NCBI GenBank assembly: GCA_030068075.1
Contig: CM057837.1
Span: forward strand, 22,103,691-22,167,690
Direction of reading: 5' to 3'
Source of the DNA: Paguma larvata
Lineage: Eukaryota > Chordata > Mammalia > Carnivora > Viverridae
DNA length: 64,000 nucleotides
Below are positions 43,091 to 54,159 of this stretch, in pieces (position 1 is the stretch's first letter; every line of letters starts with the position of its first letter). Under the pieces are notes generated by a model that was not told the origin of the DNA, did not search any database, and worked only from the letters and a program-made list of their open reading frames with translations. Position numbers and translations under genes: made by a program.

Positions 43091-44144
43091 CTATCTCCTT
43101 GTCAGCGCCGGGGTGCTGGGCTTAGTCCTGGAGAGCGCTGCCCAGTGGGACGGTGAGGAGTGTTCACATTGTTACTGCTTTGCCCTGAGCCTCTGACCAG
43201 ATTCTCTGGGCCCTGTGGTGAGAATGGACCCTTACCCATGCCACTAGGTGATGTGTCCTGCTAGTCCCCCCCACCCCCCGAGCCCGTGGACCTGGCACCT
43301 TCCCAGGAGCACCTCTGAAGTAGTTGGTGGTATCTTTCCGCCCCTCTGCCATGCAGGCCCAGGTCCAGGGTTGGCCTCTGCCTCAGTTTCCCCGCTGTCA
43401 CAAGGACTGGTGTTCTGCCTGCTTGGCTGGGTCCCTGACATCCTATCCAACTCCTGCTGGGTTGCTCCCCAGGGTGGAGGCTACGTGTATGGGGTAGGGG
43501 TACTTGGATCAAAGCTTTGTCGTTGGCTCCCGTTCTATCCGCCTTCCCCATTTTTCTGTGTCCATATCAAGTTCTGCTCTTAAGTCTGCAGGAATTGTGA
43601 AGGGGACTCAAATAATGGCCATCGATAGAAGGGGGAAGATTTTTCATGTGCTAAGAGGAACAGCCGGATCTCAGACCTCCATTTGCATACGACAGGGTAG
43701 GGAAGACTATCAGCCAAAACGGTCATGGGGGAAATGCAGAGAATGTTCTAGAACAAAGATGTCCTTTGCGTATCTTGGATCTGAGGATCCTGTTTTCACT
43801 GGAACCAACGTAATTTCTACACTTCCAGCCTCTACCATCTGAGGGAGCGTGGATGGCCCATGCCTTCGGTTCGTTGGCAATGCTGGCTGCCTAGGTTGCT
43901 GTCTTGGAGACGCTGTGGGAATTTCGAAAGCTGATGGTAAAAGGACCACACGAGTGCCTCTCAGGAAGGGAGAAGAGGCACCCGGGATCCTTAAAGGCTT
44001 GAAGTCCTGGCCATTCCCGTTGTCAGTTTGTGAGGACATGGATTCCGGAGGGCCGCCGCCCATCTTAATTCTCTGCTTCTGATCGTTCCCAAGAGCCACG
44101 CTCCTCCCCGCTGCCTGACAGGGACCTAACAGCCCCCACCGTGG

Positions 44145-44240
44145 GACGGTGGGAGAAACTGAGGCACCGAGATGTGAGGTGATTGCTTCATAGTCACCCA
44201 ATCGGAAATGGCAGCGCCACGGTATCCACTCAGGTACGTG
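44145..44240 (-). repeat. MIR fragment
   Basis: GAGAAACTGAGGCACCGAGA, TGTGAGGTGATTGCTTCATA and GTCACCCAATCGGAAATGGC follow the reverse MIR order (gaggaaactgaggcacagaga...aggtcacacagc). Confidence 0.7.
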
Positions 44241-44924
44241 TGACTGCAGGTGCTTTACCCAAAGAGACGCCCAAGAGATTTTGGGATGACGCCACACAAG
44301 CGTCCCGTGCGGGCGCAGAGCATCTGATGGTCCATTTACCAACATTTAATGAGCATTCAAGATCCAGTAGGCAGCTGCCTCAGGCCGCGTGGCTCATCTG
44401 AGTAGCCTGCATGAGACCGTGGGTCGTAATGTGATCTGATCTATTGTCTGAAGTCTCCACGCTGCTACTGCCTGGGCTTCGGGCTTCTGAGACCTCCCCT
44501 GTTGTTTCCCGGGCGAGGAAATAGGAAGTGACGGCTGTGATCACGTGGTTGTGTTTCCAATTAAACCAGCTCCCCAATGACCGTGGACCGTGTGTTGACA
44601 AGTCAGGCATGGTGCTATCTCCGAGGGCAACGAGGGGATGGGCACTGTGCCCTTGGGAGGTGCCCTATGGTGTTGGATGTCTGATGTCCTTCCAGGCCAC
44701 GGCACGCTCTCAGTGTCTAGATGTGTGTGGTTTCCCACCTCTGGTGAAGGTTCTTTGAAAGGGCGGGGGATGGTGTGGGCTGGAGGGTCCTCGGCTCCTA
44801 CCAGATTCCAGTTCTGCCTGCTCCTGCCTCCTGAAGACCCCTTCTGAAGAGGCTCTGGAGCAGCCTCATGCTTTCCCACCAGGTAGTGTTTCTCTGTCTC
44901 TCTGGCCACACATCCCTTCCCCCA

Positions 44925-44980
44925 ACTCCATCCACTCACCTGTCCATCCGTCCATCCGTCTATCCATCTATCCATCTACC
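44925..44980. repeat. (TCCA)n/(TCTA)n tetranucleotide tract
   Basis: Alternating CATC and CGTC steps (TCCATCCGTCCATCCG, then CTATCCATCTATCC) over about 55 bases. Confidence 0.85.
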
Positions 44981-45908
44981 GGCACGTTTTCTATCTGTTC
45001 TCCATTACCCCCCGGCTCTGGGGAGACAGACAAGAGGAAGAGGAAGGGCTCACTCTTTTGTCTCTTCTGATGGCCTTTGGTGGCGGATTTTCCAATCCCT
45101 AGACTGGGAGACACGGGCCAATCATGAAAAGTGAACTTGACCCCAACTGGCTGCCTCAGGGGGTTTCGAATCAGGCCAGGCTGGTGGAGAAAGACAAGTA
45201 CCACCCTCCGCTGGTTCCTGGAGGCCACGAGACCGGTCAGCTGAGCAGTCATTACGACACAGTGGATGGCACTGTCTTTCTTCTCCCCAGACCCTGGCAT
45301 CCCATGGCCGGCCATTAGAGGACAAAATCCAAATTGTCTGCTCACCTGGCAGCTCTCCTCCCCGCGCCCACGGCCCTCCTGGAACGGGCCTCCTCAGACC
45401 TTCCAAACAGCCTTCCCGCTTGTCACTTTGGGTTTGCTGTTCTTTTTTTGCCCGGGAAAGAAGACAGTCGGCATAATGGCTCCCTTGTGCTGAATGGGAC
45501 AGCGGAAGAGGCCACCAGAGCTGCTTCCAAGCTCCCCTCTCTGCTGTCACTGCCCTCGTCCATGGTGGGCGGCCCCTGGACCAGCCCCACTCGCCCAGAA
45601 CAGAGGCGGCGTGGGCCGGGGGAGCTCACGGGGGCTCCAATAACAGAGGCCCTGCGGCTTGGCCTCTCAGGAGCTGGCCGAGCAGGGGTAATTGCCTAAC
45701 ACCTCTGGTCCCAGGCGTTCTCATCTCGGAGGGAGGATAACCTCGTGCCTCAGAGTCGAACAGGGGAAGGCACCTGAAAAGCGCTCTGCACACAGAGGAG
45801 GGCAGGAAGCTCTCCTCGGACTGGAGGGGTCAGAGCCTTTGAATCCCAGTGTCGAGACGGAAGCAACTGATGAGGCCTGTGACCATCTCTTCCTCCTTCA
45901 GTTTTCTT

Positions 45909-45936
45909 TAATAATAATAATAATAATAATAATAAA
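45909..45936. repeat. (TAA)n microsatellite
   Basis: Nine consecutive TAA units, no SINE attached. Confidence 0.9.
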
Positions 45937-46134
45937 AGGCTCATCACAAAGGCACATCACTTCTGCAAAGTGAATTGAGGGGAAATGTCTAGAACCAGGT
46001 GCCCTGGAGGGAAAGGGCACGGTGGGGAAGTCTCTGGGCATAACTGGCCACTTGTCCCTAGCACCCAGCGGGCAGGCCCGCCTTTCCCCCTGAGGCTCTG
46101 CTGCATAAGAGGAAGGTCAGAAAGCACGCACCGT

Positions 46135-46215
46135 TTATGCATTCATTCAGCAAACATCACTGGGCACCTGCTGTGTAAGGGTGCTCAGTGCTGGGGATAC
46201 GAAAGCGGATAAGGG
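46135..46215 (+). repeat. Ancient mammalian repeat head (third copy of type)
   Basis: TTTATGCATTCATTCAGCAA, ACATCACTGGGCACCTGCTG and TGCTCAGTGCTGGGGATACG match the same element type as 26,478 and 26,722. Confidence 0.55.
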
Positions 46216-46279
46216 GGGAGTCTAGCAGGGGCGGGCGGGGGGGGGTGGGGGGGCTTGCACAGACCTACCCTCAGCAGCT

Positions 46280-46420
46280 GGGCCGCTAAACAACCCACGT
46301 AACCTCTCTGAGCCTCAGTTTCCTGGTCTGCAAAACAGGAGCAATAAACAGTACATACCTAAGAGGGTGATTGTCAGAACTAGATGAGGTGAGGTATGTG
46401 CGAATATTTAGCTACTAGTC
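46280..46420 (+). repeat. MIR fragment
   Basis: ACCTCTCTGAGCCTCAGTTT, CCTGGTCTGCAAAACAGGAG, TACCTAAGAGGGTGATTGTC and AGAACTAGATGAGGTGAGGT are in canonical MIR order. Confidence 0.8.
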
Positions 46421-46437
46421 AAGAAGTGATAGATGAT

Positions 46438-46640
46438 GGGGCGCCTGGGTGGCTCAGTCGGTTAAGCGTCTGACTTTGGCTCAGGTCATGATCTTGCGGT
46501 TTGAGGGTTCGAGCCCCGCGTCAGGCTCAGAGCCTGGAGCCTGCTTGCGATTCTGTGTCTCCCCCTCTTTCTGCCCCTCCCCTGCTCCTGGTCTGTCTCT
46601 CTCTGTCTCTCAATAATAAGTAAACGTTAAAAAAAATTTA
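46438..46640 (+). repeat. Felid tRNA-Lys SINE with internal deletion
   Basis: Clean head GGGGCGCCTGGGTGGCTCAG and TCAGTCGGTTAAGCGTC, B box GGTTCGAGCCCCGCGTC. The usual TGTGCTGACAG between the head and CAGAGCCTGGAGCC is missing. Ends CAATAATAAGTAAACGTTAA plus a short A run. Low head divergence suggests a relatively recent copy. Confidence 0.93.
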
Positions 46641-47164
46641 AGGCATGATAGTTGGCGATGGTGATAACAGTGACCGTGGTACAGATGATGACAAAGTTCC
46701 TCCCCTCGGGAAAATCTTAGGACATTATGGAGGTGTGGAGTGGGCACCTGAGTTCCACCGGGGGCCTGGGAAGCAGGCGTCTGGAGGAGCTGGCTCTTGG
46801 TCGTGTGAAAAGGGAAGGGCGCTCACCAGGCCATCAGTCCGGATGGGCTGGGCCTCGGCTGCCGTCGCCACGACCCTCAAATCTCGAGGGCTGACACTTA
46901 GGATTTCTTCTAGTTCACACACAGGCTCTGCCTGTCTAGGGACTCAACATCAGCTGTCCTCCTCATCAGGACTCAGTGACCGAGGCTGCTTTCGCCTGGG
47001 GTCCAGCCCCTCACCAGCAAGCACACGGAGCTCCCACCGGCTCTTCCATCCATTGGCCAGAACTCATCACGTGCCGGTCTCACTTGCAAGGAGGGCTGGG
47101 AAATGCCGGGGACTGTATGGCTACTCGGGCAGCAATAAATGTCGGCGCCCAGAGGGTGGGGTGG
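46641..47164. other. Unique sequence and unassigned old repeat, no gene seen
   Basis: 46,641-46,990 looks unique. Around 47,040-47,130 the words ATTGGCCAGAACTCATCACG and TTGCAAGGAGGGCTGGGAAA recall an ancient interspersed element, but the family is uncertain. Confidence 0.35.
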
Positions 47165-47570
47165 GGAGAGCCTCCCAGACTGGGGGAGCAATATATTCAA
47201 AGGCCCAGGGACCAGAGGGAGAAGGGTGTCTGGGAAGCTATGAGCACGAGTGGTAATGAGAGCAAGGAAGGGAAGAGGGACTGGGGGCCGAGCGGTGGCA
47301 ACGGTGTGCCAGTGGGTCGCGCTAGAGATCCCCGCGCTAGAGGCAAGCAGCCCCGTTGGAGGCTGTAGCGGCTGTCTGCGCAAGGGGAGTAGACGCCTGA
47401 GTTGGGGCCATGGTCGCAGGGCAAGAGAGGAGGGGACAGGTCCTTGAGCTCTCAACGAGTAGAATCAAGCGACCAGCTGAAAGTCAAGGAGATGGGGAGA
47501 GTTCGGGGCAATTTCCAGCCTCCGCACTTGGGTGATGGCCAGTCCCCGAGGCAGGCGTCAGGAAGGCAGC
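47165..47570 (+). repeat. Ancient mammalian repeat, distal part (tentative)
   Basis: GACTGGGGGAGCAATATATT, CAAAGGCCCAGGGACCAGAG, GTTGGAGGCTGTAGCGGCTG and CTGAAAGTCAAGGAGATGGG resemble downstream portions of the long mammal-wide element whose head is TTTATTGAGCACC. A decayed version of that element explains the non-coding G-rich frames here. Confidence 0.4.
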
Positions 47571-49044
47571 GTGGGGGGAAGATGAGGGGCTCAGCGTGCA
47601 TCTGCCCAGGACGCGGTGCGATACAGCGTTCTAGAGCTTGGGAGAGAGACCGGGCTTAGGAGTCGTCAACCCACGGATCACAGCCGACCCGTCTGCTCAG
47701 TCAACCTCCTTGGCAGACCCCTCCCTGCCAGTCACCGTTTGGAGGAGGCAGGGCAACCAGCCAGTCCCGAAAGAACAAAGGGGAGGCTGACAGATGAAAA
47801 AGCACCATGTGTTATCTCAGCAACTGAAGTTCTGATCAGTTTCCAGCGTGCACATTTCCAATGGCTAGGGGGCGGGGCGGAAGTGGGGCAAAAACCTGAG
47901 GCGCTAATTACGGCAAGAGGAAGTACACTTTTACCACAGGGACAGCCTGGGGCATAGCACATCCATATGCTGCTTTGTGATCGTGGAGGCAATTGAAGCG
48001 TGATCAACCCCCCTGGTCTCTGGTCTTCGGGGTTTGGACGCCACTGTGTTGTGAAGGGCTCCCTCCTGGAAGGGACTCTCCCAGCAGCCCTCCTCCGCAG
48101 ACAGGAGCTCTTCACAGCCTCATCATAAAAAGCCACCTGCATCACCAAGTAACAGAGGTAGTTTCCTGGTGCCCTGAAGTCCTTTGCTGTCTTCTTGGTT
48201 GTACTCTGACATTTCAAAGGCTTCTTTCAAGTCAGCATAGACCCACGGTTCAGCCTCTAGGGCGGAGTCCCATATCCCTGAACACGGAAGCCAGCTGAAG
48301 ATGAACCACAGGTGGGATCTTTACAACTTAATATTTGCATTGGCTTCTAGCCATTTTGCGGATGGGTAAATGGAGGTGCAGAGGCGTTAAGTCATTTGCC
48401 TGGTTCACACAGAAGAGTGCAGCCGGTGACAGGAGGGCCGCTCTGGCTTCTGTAAATCATGGCGGCAGGTCCTCTGCGCAGGGAAGAGGAAAGTACTGTT
48501 AGAAACAGGGGGGACTCCACCCGAATCATCCCACCCAAAAGCGGCCGGCGTGGGAAATACGGCCACCCTTGTCCGAGCCTCTCTGCCCTGTAGAAAGGCC
48601 TGAGTGCCTTTTATTAAACAGAGGACGATTCAACAATAAATATTTCCCACCCAGGGCCGGGAGAAGTTACCACAGTTGGCTCCTGCCCAGCCTGGCTGAG
48701 TCAGCAGGAAATTAGCCAAGGTGCAGAAAACCTTGTGTCCGCGGTTTCGGTGTGTTGTTTTTTAAATATCGGGCTGGAAAGCAACAATGACTGAAAAACA
48801 CACGTGAACGCCCCCACCTCTACGAGGCTCTGATCCTGGGGAAAAACAGGGGTCCTGGGGGGCCGGAGCGTCTCGTGGGTGGAAGGGTGGATGCAGGGAC
48901 GTCACAGGGGACTCCGAAAGGTGTCCGAGACTGACCTTTGTCAGCTGCAGTTTCTTATCTATAAAATGGGTCAAAGAATGTCTGCTCCTCGGGGCTGGGA
49001 GCGAGGTTAAATTTTCTGTGACGTAAAGAGGGTTTTAGAGGGAG
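47571..49044. other. Unique sequence with MIR relics, no gene seen
   Basis: MIR fragments at 48,340-48,450 and 48,940-49,045. A unique patch at 48,610-48,780 (AACAATAAATATTTCCCACC, TGAGTCAGCAGGAAATTAGC) includes an AP-1/MAF-like TGAGTCAGCA. No coding signature. Confidence 0.4.
48340..48450 (-). repeat. MIR fragment
   Basis: CCATTTTGCGGATGGGTAAA, GGTGCAGAGGCGTTAAGTCA and TTTGCCTGGTTCACACAG run in reverse MIR order. Confidence 0.75.
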
Positions 49045-49045
49045 G
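48940..49045 (+). repeat. MIR fragment
   Basis: GCTGCAGTTTCTTATCTATA, AAATGGGTCAAAGAATGTCT, GGGAGCGAGGTTAAATTTTC: the MIR 3' half. Confidence 0.6.
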
Positions 49046-49242
49046 GCATCAGCCTTGGAGTCAGTCCTTTCCGTTACACTTGTTAGCCGAGTCTTGGGGT
49101 AAGAGCTTTCCTCTTAGAGACATTAGTATTTCCCACACGGATCTTTCCAGGCTAGGAACGGGGGCTCAAAGGACTGGACAAACATGGAAGTTTAAATCGT
49201 GAAGCAGAGTCAAAGGAATATGTATATGCGTGTCCGTATATA

Positions 49243-49286
49243 TGTGTGTGTGTGTGTGTGTGTAATTTTTTTTTTTTTTTTTTTTT
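49243..49286. repeat. (TG)n followed by T21
   Basis: TG units at 49,243-49,263, then 21 T residues at 49,266-49,286. No SINE head is attached on the right (GGCGCTGCTGTTATAATAGC is not a SINE sequence). Confidence 0.9.
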
Positions 49287-49439
49287 GGCGCTGCTGTTAT
49301 AATAGCGCTTTGCCTGGAGCAGGCCCTGACTGGTGTTCGTTCACTGGTGTTTATCGGTGTTGGGCTTTTAGCCGAGATGGGGGGCCAGCTCCTTGGTTGG
49401 GGCTTACCAGAGAAGGACTGATTCTGCCGACCCCTTCTC

Positions 49440-49640
49440 ATAGTTAATATTCCAAGTAAGAATATTCCAAGTCGTTTCTATGAATATTTGATTCCTCGAC
49501 TCTTCAAATATCAGCTCAGCTCTCGGGCCGAAGTGAAGGGAGAAATAATTGTTTTTACAACGACCCGAGCCGGGGAGACAGCTGTAGGTCCTGGTCGCGG
49601 CCTGGAAAGGAATGTCTCTCCGTTTGGTCGCGGTGACGCG
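49440..49640. promoter_or_regulatory. AT-rich unique islet with duplicated 12-mer
   Basis: Repeat-free. AATATTCCAAGT occurs at 49,446-49,457 and again at 49,461-49,472 (15-base spacing), followed by GAATATTTGATTCC and GAGAAATAATTGTTTTTAC. The words resemble TEAD (ATTCCA) and homeodomain sites. An enhancer role is inference. Confidence 0.3.
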
Positions 49641-50439
49641 TGGTTGTAAATGTTGGCGCGATGGTTCCTGGAGGGAGAGAGAAGCGCCAGCCAGCCCCCC
49701 GTTGAGGTACACCATGGAAGGAACCGACTCCTCGGCCCTGAGCCCCTGAGAGGCGGGAGAGAAACCCCGTGCGAAGGCTGCCTTCTAGGGGAGCTCCTCA
49801 CCCGGGACACATGGGGGCCCAGCCCCGGGGGTGGGAGAGGGTGACTCTAGGCTTCATGTCCAGTGCAGCCCCCGGGGGGCACCTGTGGGGGGCAGGCAAG
49901 GGCCAGGACTCAGGATGGAAAGGTCGGTCCCCTCCTCTTGCAGCAATGGCGATGGGTCTTCCTGGCTCTGGAAAGAGGCAAGCACCAGGCCCGCCTTCAC
50001 TGCGGAACCCAGACATCTCTTGGCCCAGGAGCGAGCCTTCTTACTTCTCGGCCTCCTGGGTCCTGGGCTCCTCCCTCCCAGGATTCTCCCTCCAGAGAGG
50101 CCGACCAGAGGCCAGAGACATCACACCCACCGTGACACCGCCTGGCGTGGACTAGGAAGTAAAAGGAGTAGACAAGAGATGACAAATGGCTCAGAGGACT
50201 GTAATCACGACATGGTCACCTGAAAACGCTCCCGGTCCCTGTTGGCGTGTGCTACTGGTGCAGAAACACGTGGATTGGGGGCCGGGTGACTGGTGGCTCC
50301 TCAGGCTCCTGGAGGGACCCCTGGCTGAGTGCTCCGGCCCTTTGAGGGCCAACCTGCCAGGGTAGGACTCTCAGGGGACGTCTGGCCAATTTCTGGGTTG
50401 GGGGGTACCTTGAACAGAGCACTGAGTCAACAGGCAATG

Positions 50440-50605
50440 GGCCCCACCCTGGTTCCTGCTCTGCCATTTTCAAAGCTGTGGGCCTCCGGCCAACTACATG
50501 AGCCTCAGTTTCCTTACCTGTAACATGGGGCAATACCCCCTTCCCCTCCCCCAGACCCTCACAGCTTAGCTGGCGTCTGGGAGTCATGGGTATAGAGCTA
50601 CAGAA
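50440..50605 (+). repeat. MIR fragment
   Basis: TCTGCCATTTTCAAAGCTGT, GAGCCTCAGTTTCCTTACCT and GTAACATGGGGCAATACC follow the MIR core order. Confidence 0.7.
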
Positions 50606-51517
50606 GAGGTAATCCATGGTCGTCTCTCCTGCAATCGATTGGGTTGGTTCCCAACGTGTTATACGATTTTTCCCCCCTGCTGTAGTTGCCAATTCGAGAC
50701 TGTTTTTAAAATCGGGTTATTTCGCAATAAAACTCAGATTTCTGACTCTCACGCTTCATCTAGCAGGAGCCCAGAGCCCGCGGCCTCCTCGGATGGTATA
50801 CGTGCTCAGACTGTACCAGTCCCTATTGGCGACCCGCGGTTCCCTTCGGTGGTGTCGCAGCCTGAAGTAACGCACAGGGCCCCCAGCCCGGCGCCGGGGA
50901 TAAGGTCGGTGTGGGATAAACACCACTTGCTCTGTCTCTACTGGAGCAGCGAGGCTGGGAGAGCATCCCCCCTTTCTCCGTGGCCTCTGTACCTCCGGGT
51001 AGTTGGCCCATTTTCCCGCTCAGCCCCTGTCCTTGACAGCTGGGACATGTTGGAGACCAGGCCTCTGAGAGGTTCTGAGAGATCAGAGGGCCTAACCCTA
51101 CCACTGACCGGCGGGGCTTATAGCTCAGTTCTGGATAGAATTGATCCAGAATTCTGTGAAGCCGTGAAGCCAGTCTCCTTCTGCTTCCCCTGACGCGGCC
51201 CAGGGATTTAAATCCCCAAGCCATGTCTTGGCTGAGTACTCCCCACCCCCCACCCCGACCTCCTCAATGCTGAGGACGCCTAAGACTTAGAAGGTGACAA
51301 GACCACCTGCAGTCTTCTGTTATATCTGGGAGGGGAGGGTGGGGACAGGAGGAGAAAGGCTTTTACTGGTCATTCAGTGACGGTGGGGGGCCCCCAGGCT
51401 CTTTCCCAGGGCCAGCTTGCAGCCTGGGGCGGAGGTGTGAGCAGTGCCTCAGGTGTTGAGTCTTGAGCGGTGTCGGGAGGGGCATTTAGAGAAGAAGGTT
51501 GGGTGCTCAGGTAAGGC

Positions 51518-51533
51518 GGGGGGGGGGGGGGGG
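51518..51533. repeat. G16 homopolymer
   Basis: Sixteen G residues, followed about 80 bases later by a C-rich run of similar length, so the two strands could in principle pair or each fold as quadruplex and i-motif. Confidence 0.85.
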
Positions 51534-52029
51534 CATCAGGAATAGACTTGGAAGCCAAGCTTTTCTGTCTAAGGGGCTCTCACGGCTGTCTCTCTCTCTC
51601 CATCCCTGGTCCTCCCCCCCCCCCCCCAGCCCCCAGACAACATGCCCACAGTCACAGACGGGGACATTGCAGGGTCAGAAGGTGACTCAGAGCTCCTCTG
51701 ACCACAGGGGCTATTAGGGGTGCCTGGATCCTGCGTTAAATACAACTTACTGACTTGCTACTGCTTTTTGCTTACTGAGAAAGTTACCAGAAGGATTTAA
51801 AGAAAACTGATAAATCTTCTTAGAAACCTGTGCTGGGGAGAAAGCCCACTGAGCCCTGACCTTAAACTCTGACATTTGCCGACCTCCTGTTAACAAAGGG
51901 AAGACTTCCATCAGCACCTGGCTGGAATTTAACCCCTGTGTTTTCTCTTAGTTATATTTACTTTTCAAGAAACTTTTATGGCAAATGATAGTGGCTTTTC
52001 CATTTGGGAGGAAAAGAGATGGCCCCCTT

Positions 52030-52044
52030 AAAAATGCATTTGAA
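52030..52044. repeat. Target-site duplication (left)
   Basis: AAAAATGCATTTGAA, repeated exactly at 52,254-52,268 on the other side of the SINE. Confidence 0.9.
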
Positions 52045-52253
52045 GGGGCGCCTGGGTAGTTCGGTTGGTTGGGCAGCCGACTTCGGCTCAGGTCATGATC
52101 TCACGGTTCGTGAGTTCGAGCCCCACATCGGGCTCTGTGCTGACGGCTCAGAGCCTGAAGCCTGCTTTGGATTCTGTGTCTCCCCCTCTCTCTGCCCCTC
52201 CTTCACTCATGCTCTGTCTCTCCCTGTCTCTCAAAAATAAATAAATGTTAAAA
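52045..52253 (+). repeat. Felid tRNA-Lys SINE with perfect 15-bp target duplication
   Basis: Head GGGGCGCCTGGGTAGTTCGG, GGTCATGATCTCACGGTTCG, GAGTTCGAGCCCCACATCGG, CAGAGCCTGAAGCCTGCTTT, CT-rich stretch, AAAAATAAATAAATG tail. The identical flanking 15-mers and nearly consensus body point to a comparatively recent L1-mediated insertion. Confidence 0.96.
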
Positions 52254-52268
52254 AAAAATGCATTTGAA

Positions 52269-52796
52269 AAACTCTTTTTACTGTGGACGTTTCCAAACTC
52301 AGACCAGAAATTGTGCCGGATGCCTGCCATCCCCCCCTCCGGCATCACCCATCATTGGCCGGGGGCCACGGTCGTGTCTTTATTTCCCTGACTCTTCCCA
52401 TACCTCGTCATCGAAGCAAGTCCCAACTTTGTCAGTGTATGTTTCAGGATGTAAATTGCTTCCACGTGAGCGTGTTGGAAGAACGCGGAATGTCAACCAT
52501 CGTATTGGGAGATCCAGATAAAGCGAAAGCTGAGAGTGGTCAGGATAACGGGGGGTTGTGGGACCCTCGCCAGCTGAGTGCATGAGAAACCTGCCTTGGA
52601 TGGGCCCCTGCCCAGCCTGGGCACCGGCATGGCACTTGGTTCTGCCCATCTGAATCCTTTCCTGGGCAGGGCTGTGGTCCTGGGGGCCCAGGTGGAGTGT
52701 CCCCGGACCCACTCGGGAAATGTCTTCTGAGGGAGCAGTGGCGTGCAGGAGACACTAGTCTGTGGGACTTCCTGACGCAGATGTCTGGCAGGCTGA
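52269..52796. other. Unique sequence, no gene seen
   Basis: No exon or repeat recognised. Minus-strand frames at 52,380-52,863 overlap each other and carry no domain. Confidence 0.4.
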
Positions 52797-53368
52797 ATCT
52801 TAAATGATCCCTATCACCTTTGCCCCCAGAGTCACACTTGTGAATATGTCGGTTATGTGGCAAAAAGCACCCTTGCAGAGGAAGTGAAAGTCTCTAATCA
52901 ATCAACCTCAAGACAGATTATCCTGCATTACTAACTTCCTGGATTCTCCTTGGTGGACGCGGTGTAACCCTAGGAGCTCTCAAAGGCAAGAAGAAGAACA
53001 AGGCAGAGGGGGTCCAAGAGGGAGGAGGACTTGAACCTTGTTGCTGTTTTGAAGGCAGAGGAGGCCCCTAAGAGGAGAGACAACCCCAGCCAACAGCCAT
53101 CGAGGAAGCGGGCACCTCGGTGACCGCGAAGAAATGAATTCTGCCAACAGCCTGAATGAGCTTGGAGGTGGTTTCTTCCCCAGGGCCTGCGGACGAGAGC
53201 CCAGCGTGGCCGGCACCTTGGCCCCATTCTCGTGAGACCCGAGGGCCGACGGCCTGCCAGACTTCTCACCTACAGAGCTGCGAGGTAACAGACGGATATT
53301 GACCGAAGCTGCTAAATTCGGGGTAATTTGTTTCTCAGCAATAGAAGACCGATTCGGAGAACGAACAC
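52797..53368 (+). mobile_element. MLT1-like (ERVL-MaLR) LTR
   Basis: AATATGTCGGTTATGTGGCA, CACCCTTGCAGAGGAAGTG, GACAGATTATCCTGCATTAC, CTCAAAGGCAAGAAGAAGAA, ACTTCTCACCTACAGAGCTG and GGGGTAATTTGTTTCTCAGC reproduce a MaLR LTR from its upstream half to its 3' end. The exact subfamily is uncertain. Confidence 0.7.
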
Positions 53369-53497
53369 TTTCTGTCACTTCTAGTGATGCGTAATAAGGA
53401 TGCTAACGACCCTTTGGCGAGAGCGCAGTTTCACGGGAAAATCCAGCCCCATCTTTCATGTCAGGAGCAGGGATGGGAGCCCCAGAGAGGGGAAACC

Positions 53498-53511
53498 CGC
53501 CCCCCCCCCCG
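53498..53511. repeat. C-run
   Basis: About fourteen C residues in a CpG-poor context. Confidence 0.8.
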
Positions 53512-53730
53512 GGTCTCATAGCAAACGAGGCAAGTCAGTGAGCGCAGAACCCGAGCCTGGGGCCCTGCAGCCCATTCGCCAAGTGCGCCAAGCAAGGTTC
53601 AGCCGGGTTAGAGGGAAGGCGCCCCCCTCAACGGGAAGCTCACAGACTTCTAGTACACCCCACACCCCACCGCAGCCGCAGCCACACTCGCACTGGGGTT
53701 TTTCCGGGTTTTTGTTTTTGTTTTGTTTTG

Positions 53731-53975
53731 CTGAGACAACAGAGGCTTGTTTTCTCACAGTTCTGGAAGGTGAGACGTCAAAGACCAAGGTGCCAGCCAG
53801 GTCGATTTCATCCCGATACCTCCTCTCTTGGCTTGTAGGTGGCTGCCTTCCGGCCGTGTGCTTGCACGACCTCCTTTTTTCTCATGTTTGCAGAAAGAGA
53901 GCTCTCTTTTCTCCTTTTCTCATAAGGCCATCGATCCGATAGGATTAAAGGGACGGCAAAAGTAAATCTAATTGG
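53731..53975 (-). mobile_element. MaLR-type LTR fragment
   Basis: ACAACAGAGGCTTGTTTTCT, CACAGTTCTGGAAGGTGAGA, CTCTCTTGGCTTGTAGGTGG, CTTGCACGACCTCCTTTTTT and TTCTCATAAGGCCATCGATC show the reverse of a MaLR LTR 3' half. It lies near but in opposite orientation to the 52,797 element, so the two are separate insertions. Confidence 0.7.
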
Positions 53976-54009
53976 TCACCACTGTAGGATGCTGGAGAAC
54001 CAAGGCGTG

Positions 54010-54159
54010 GATTTTTTTAATTGAATTTTATATATTTAATTTTTAATTTTATCTTCTTCTTATTTTTTTAAGTAGGCTATACACCCAGTGTGGGGCTCGA
54101 ACTCATGATCGTGAGATCACGAGTCTCCCACTCTACCCACGGAGCCAGCCAGGGGCCCC
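54010..54159 (-). repeat. Carnivore tRNA-Lys SINE, short old subfamily
   Basis: TTTTTTTAAGTAGGCTATAC, ACCCAGTGTGGGGCTCGAAC, TGATCGTGAGATCACGAGTC and a GGAGCCAGCCAGGGGCCCC end. This form lacks the long CT/GA-rich body of the other copies and represents a different, older CAN-SINE subfamily. Confidence 0.85.

Larger units (their letters stand above)
42366..46134. other. Unique sequence with conserved-element candidate, no gene seen
   Basis: No exon is recognised. Contains the strong AT-rich islet 42,770-43,090, a MIR relic at 44,145-44,240, the (TCCA)n tract at 44,925-44,980 and (TAA)n at 45,909-45,936. Frames of up to 211 codons (minus strand, 43,710-44,345) show no domain I recognise. Confidence 0.4.
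49641..52029. other. Unique sequence, no gene seen
   Basis: A MIR relic at 50,440-50,605, a G16 run at 51,518-51,533 and a C-rich run at 51,613-51,629. Frames of up to 184 codons overlap on both strands without a recognised domain. Confidence 0.4.
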
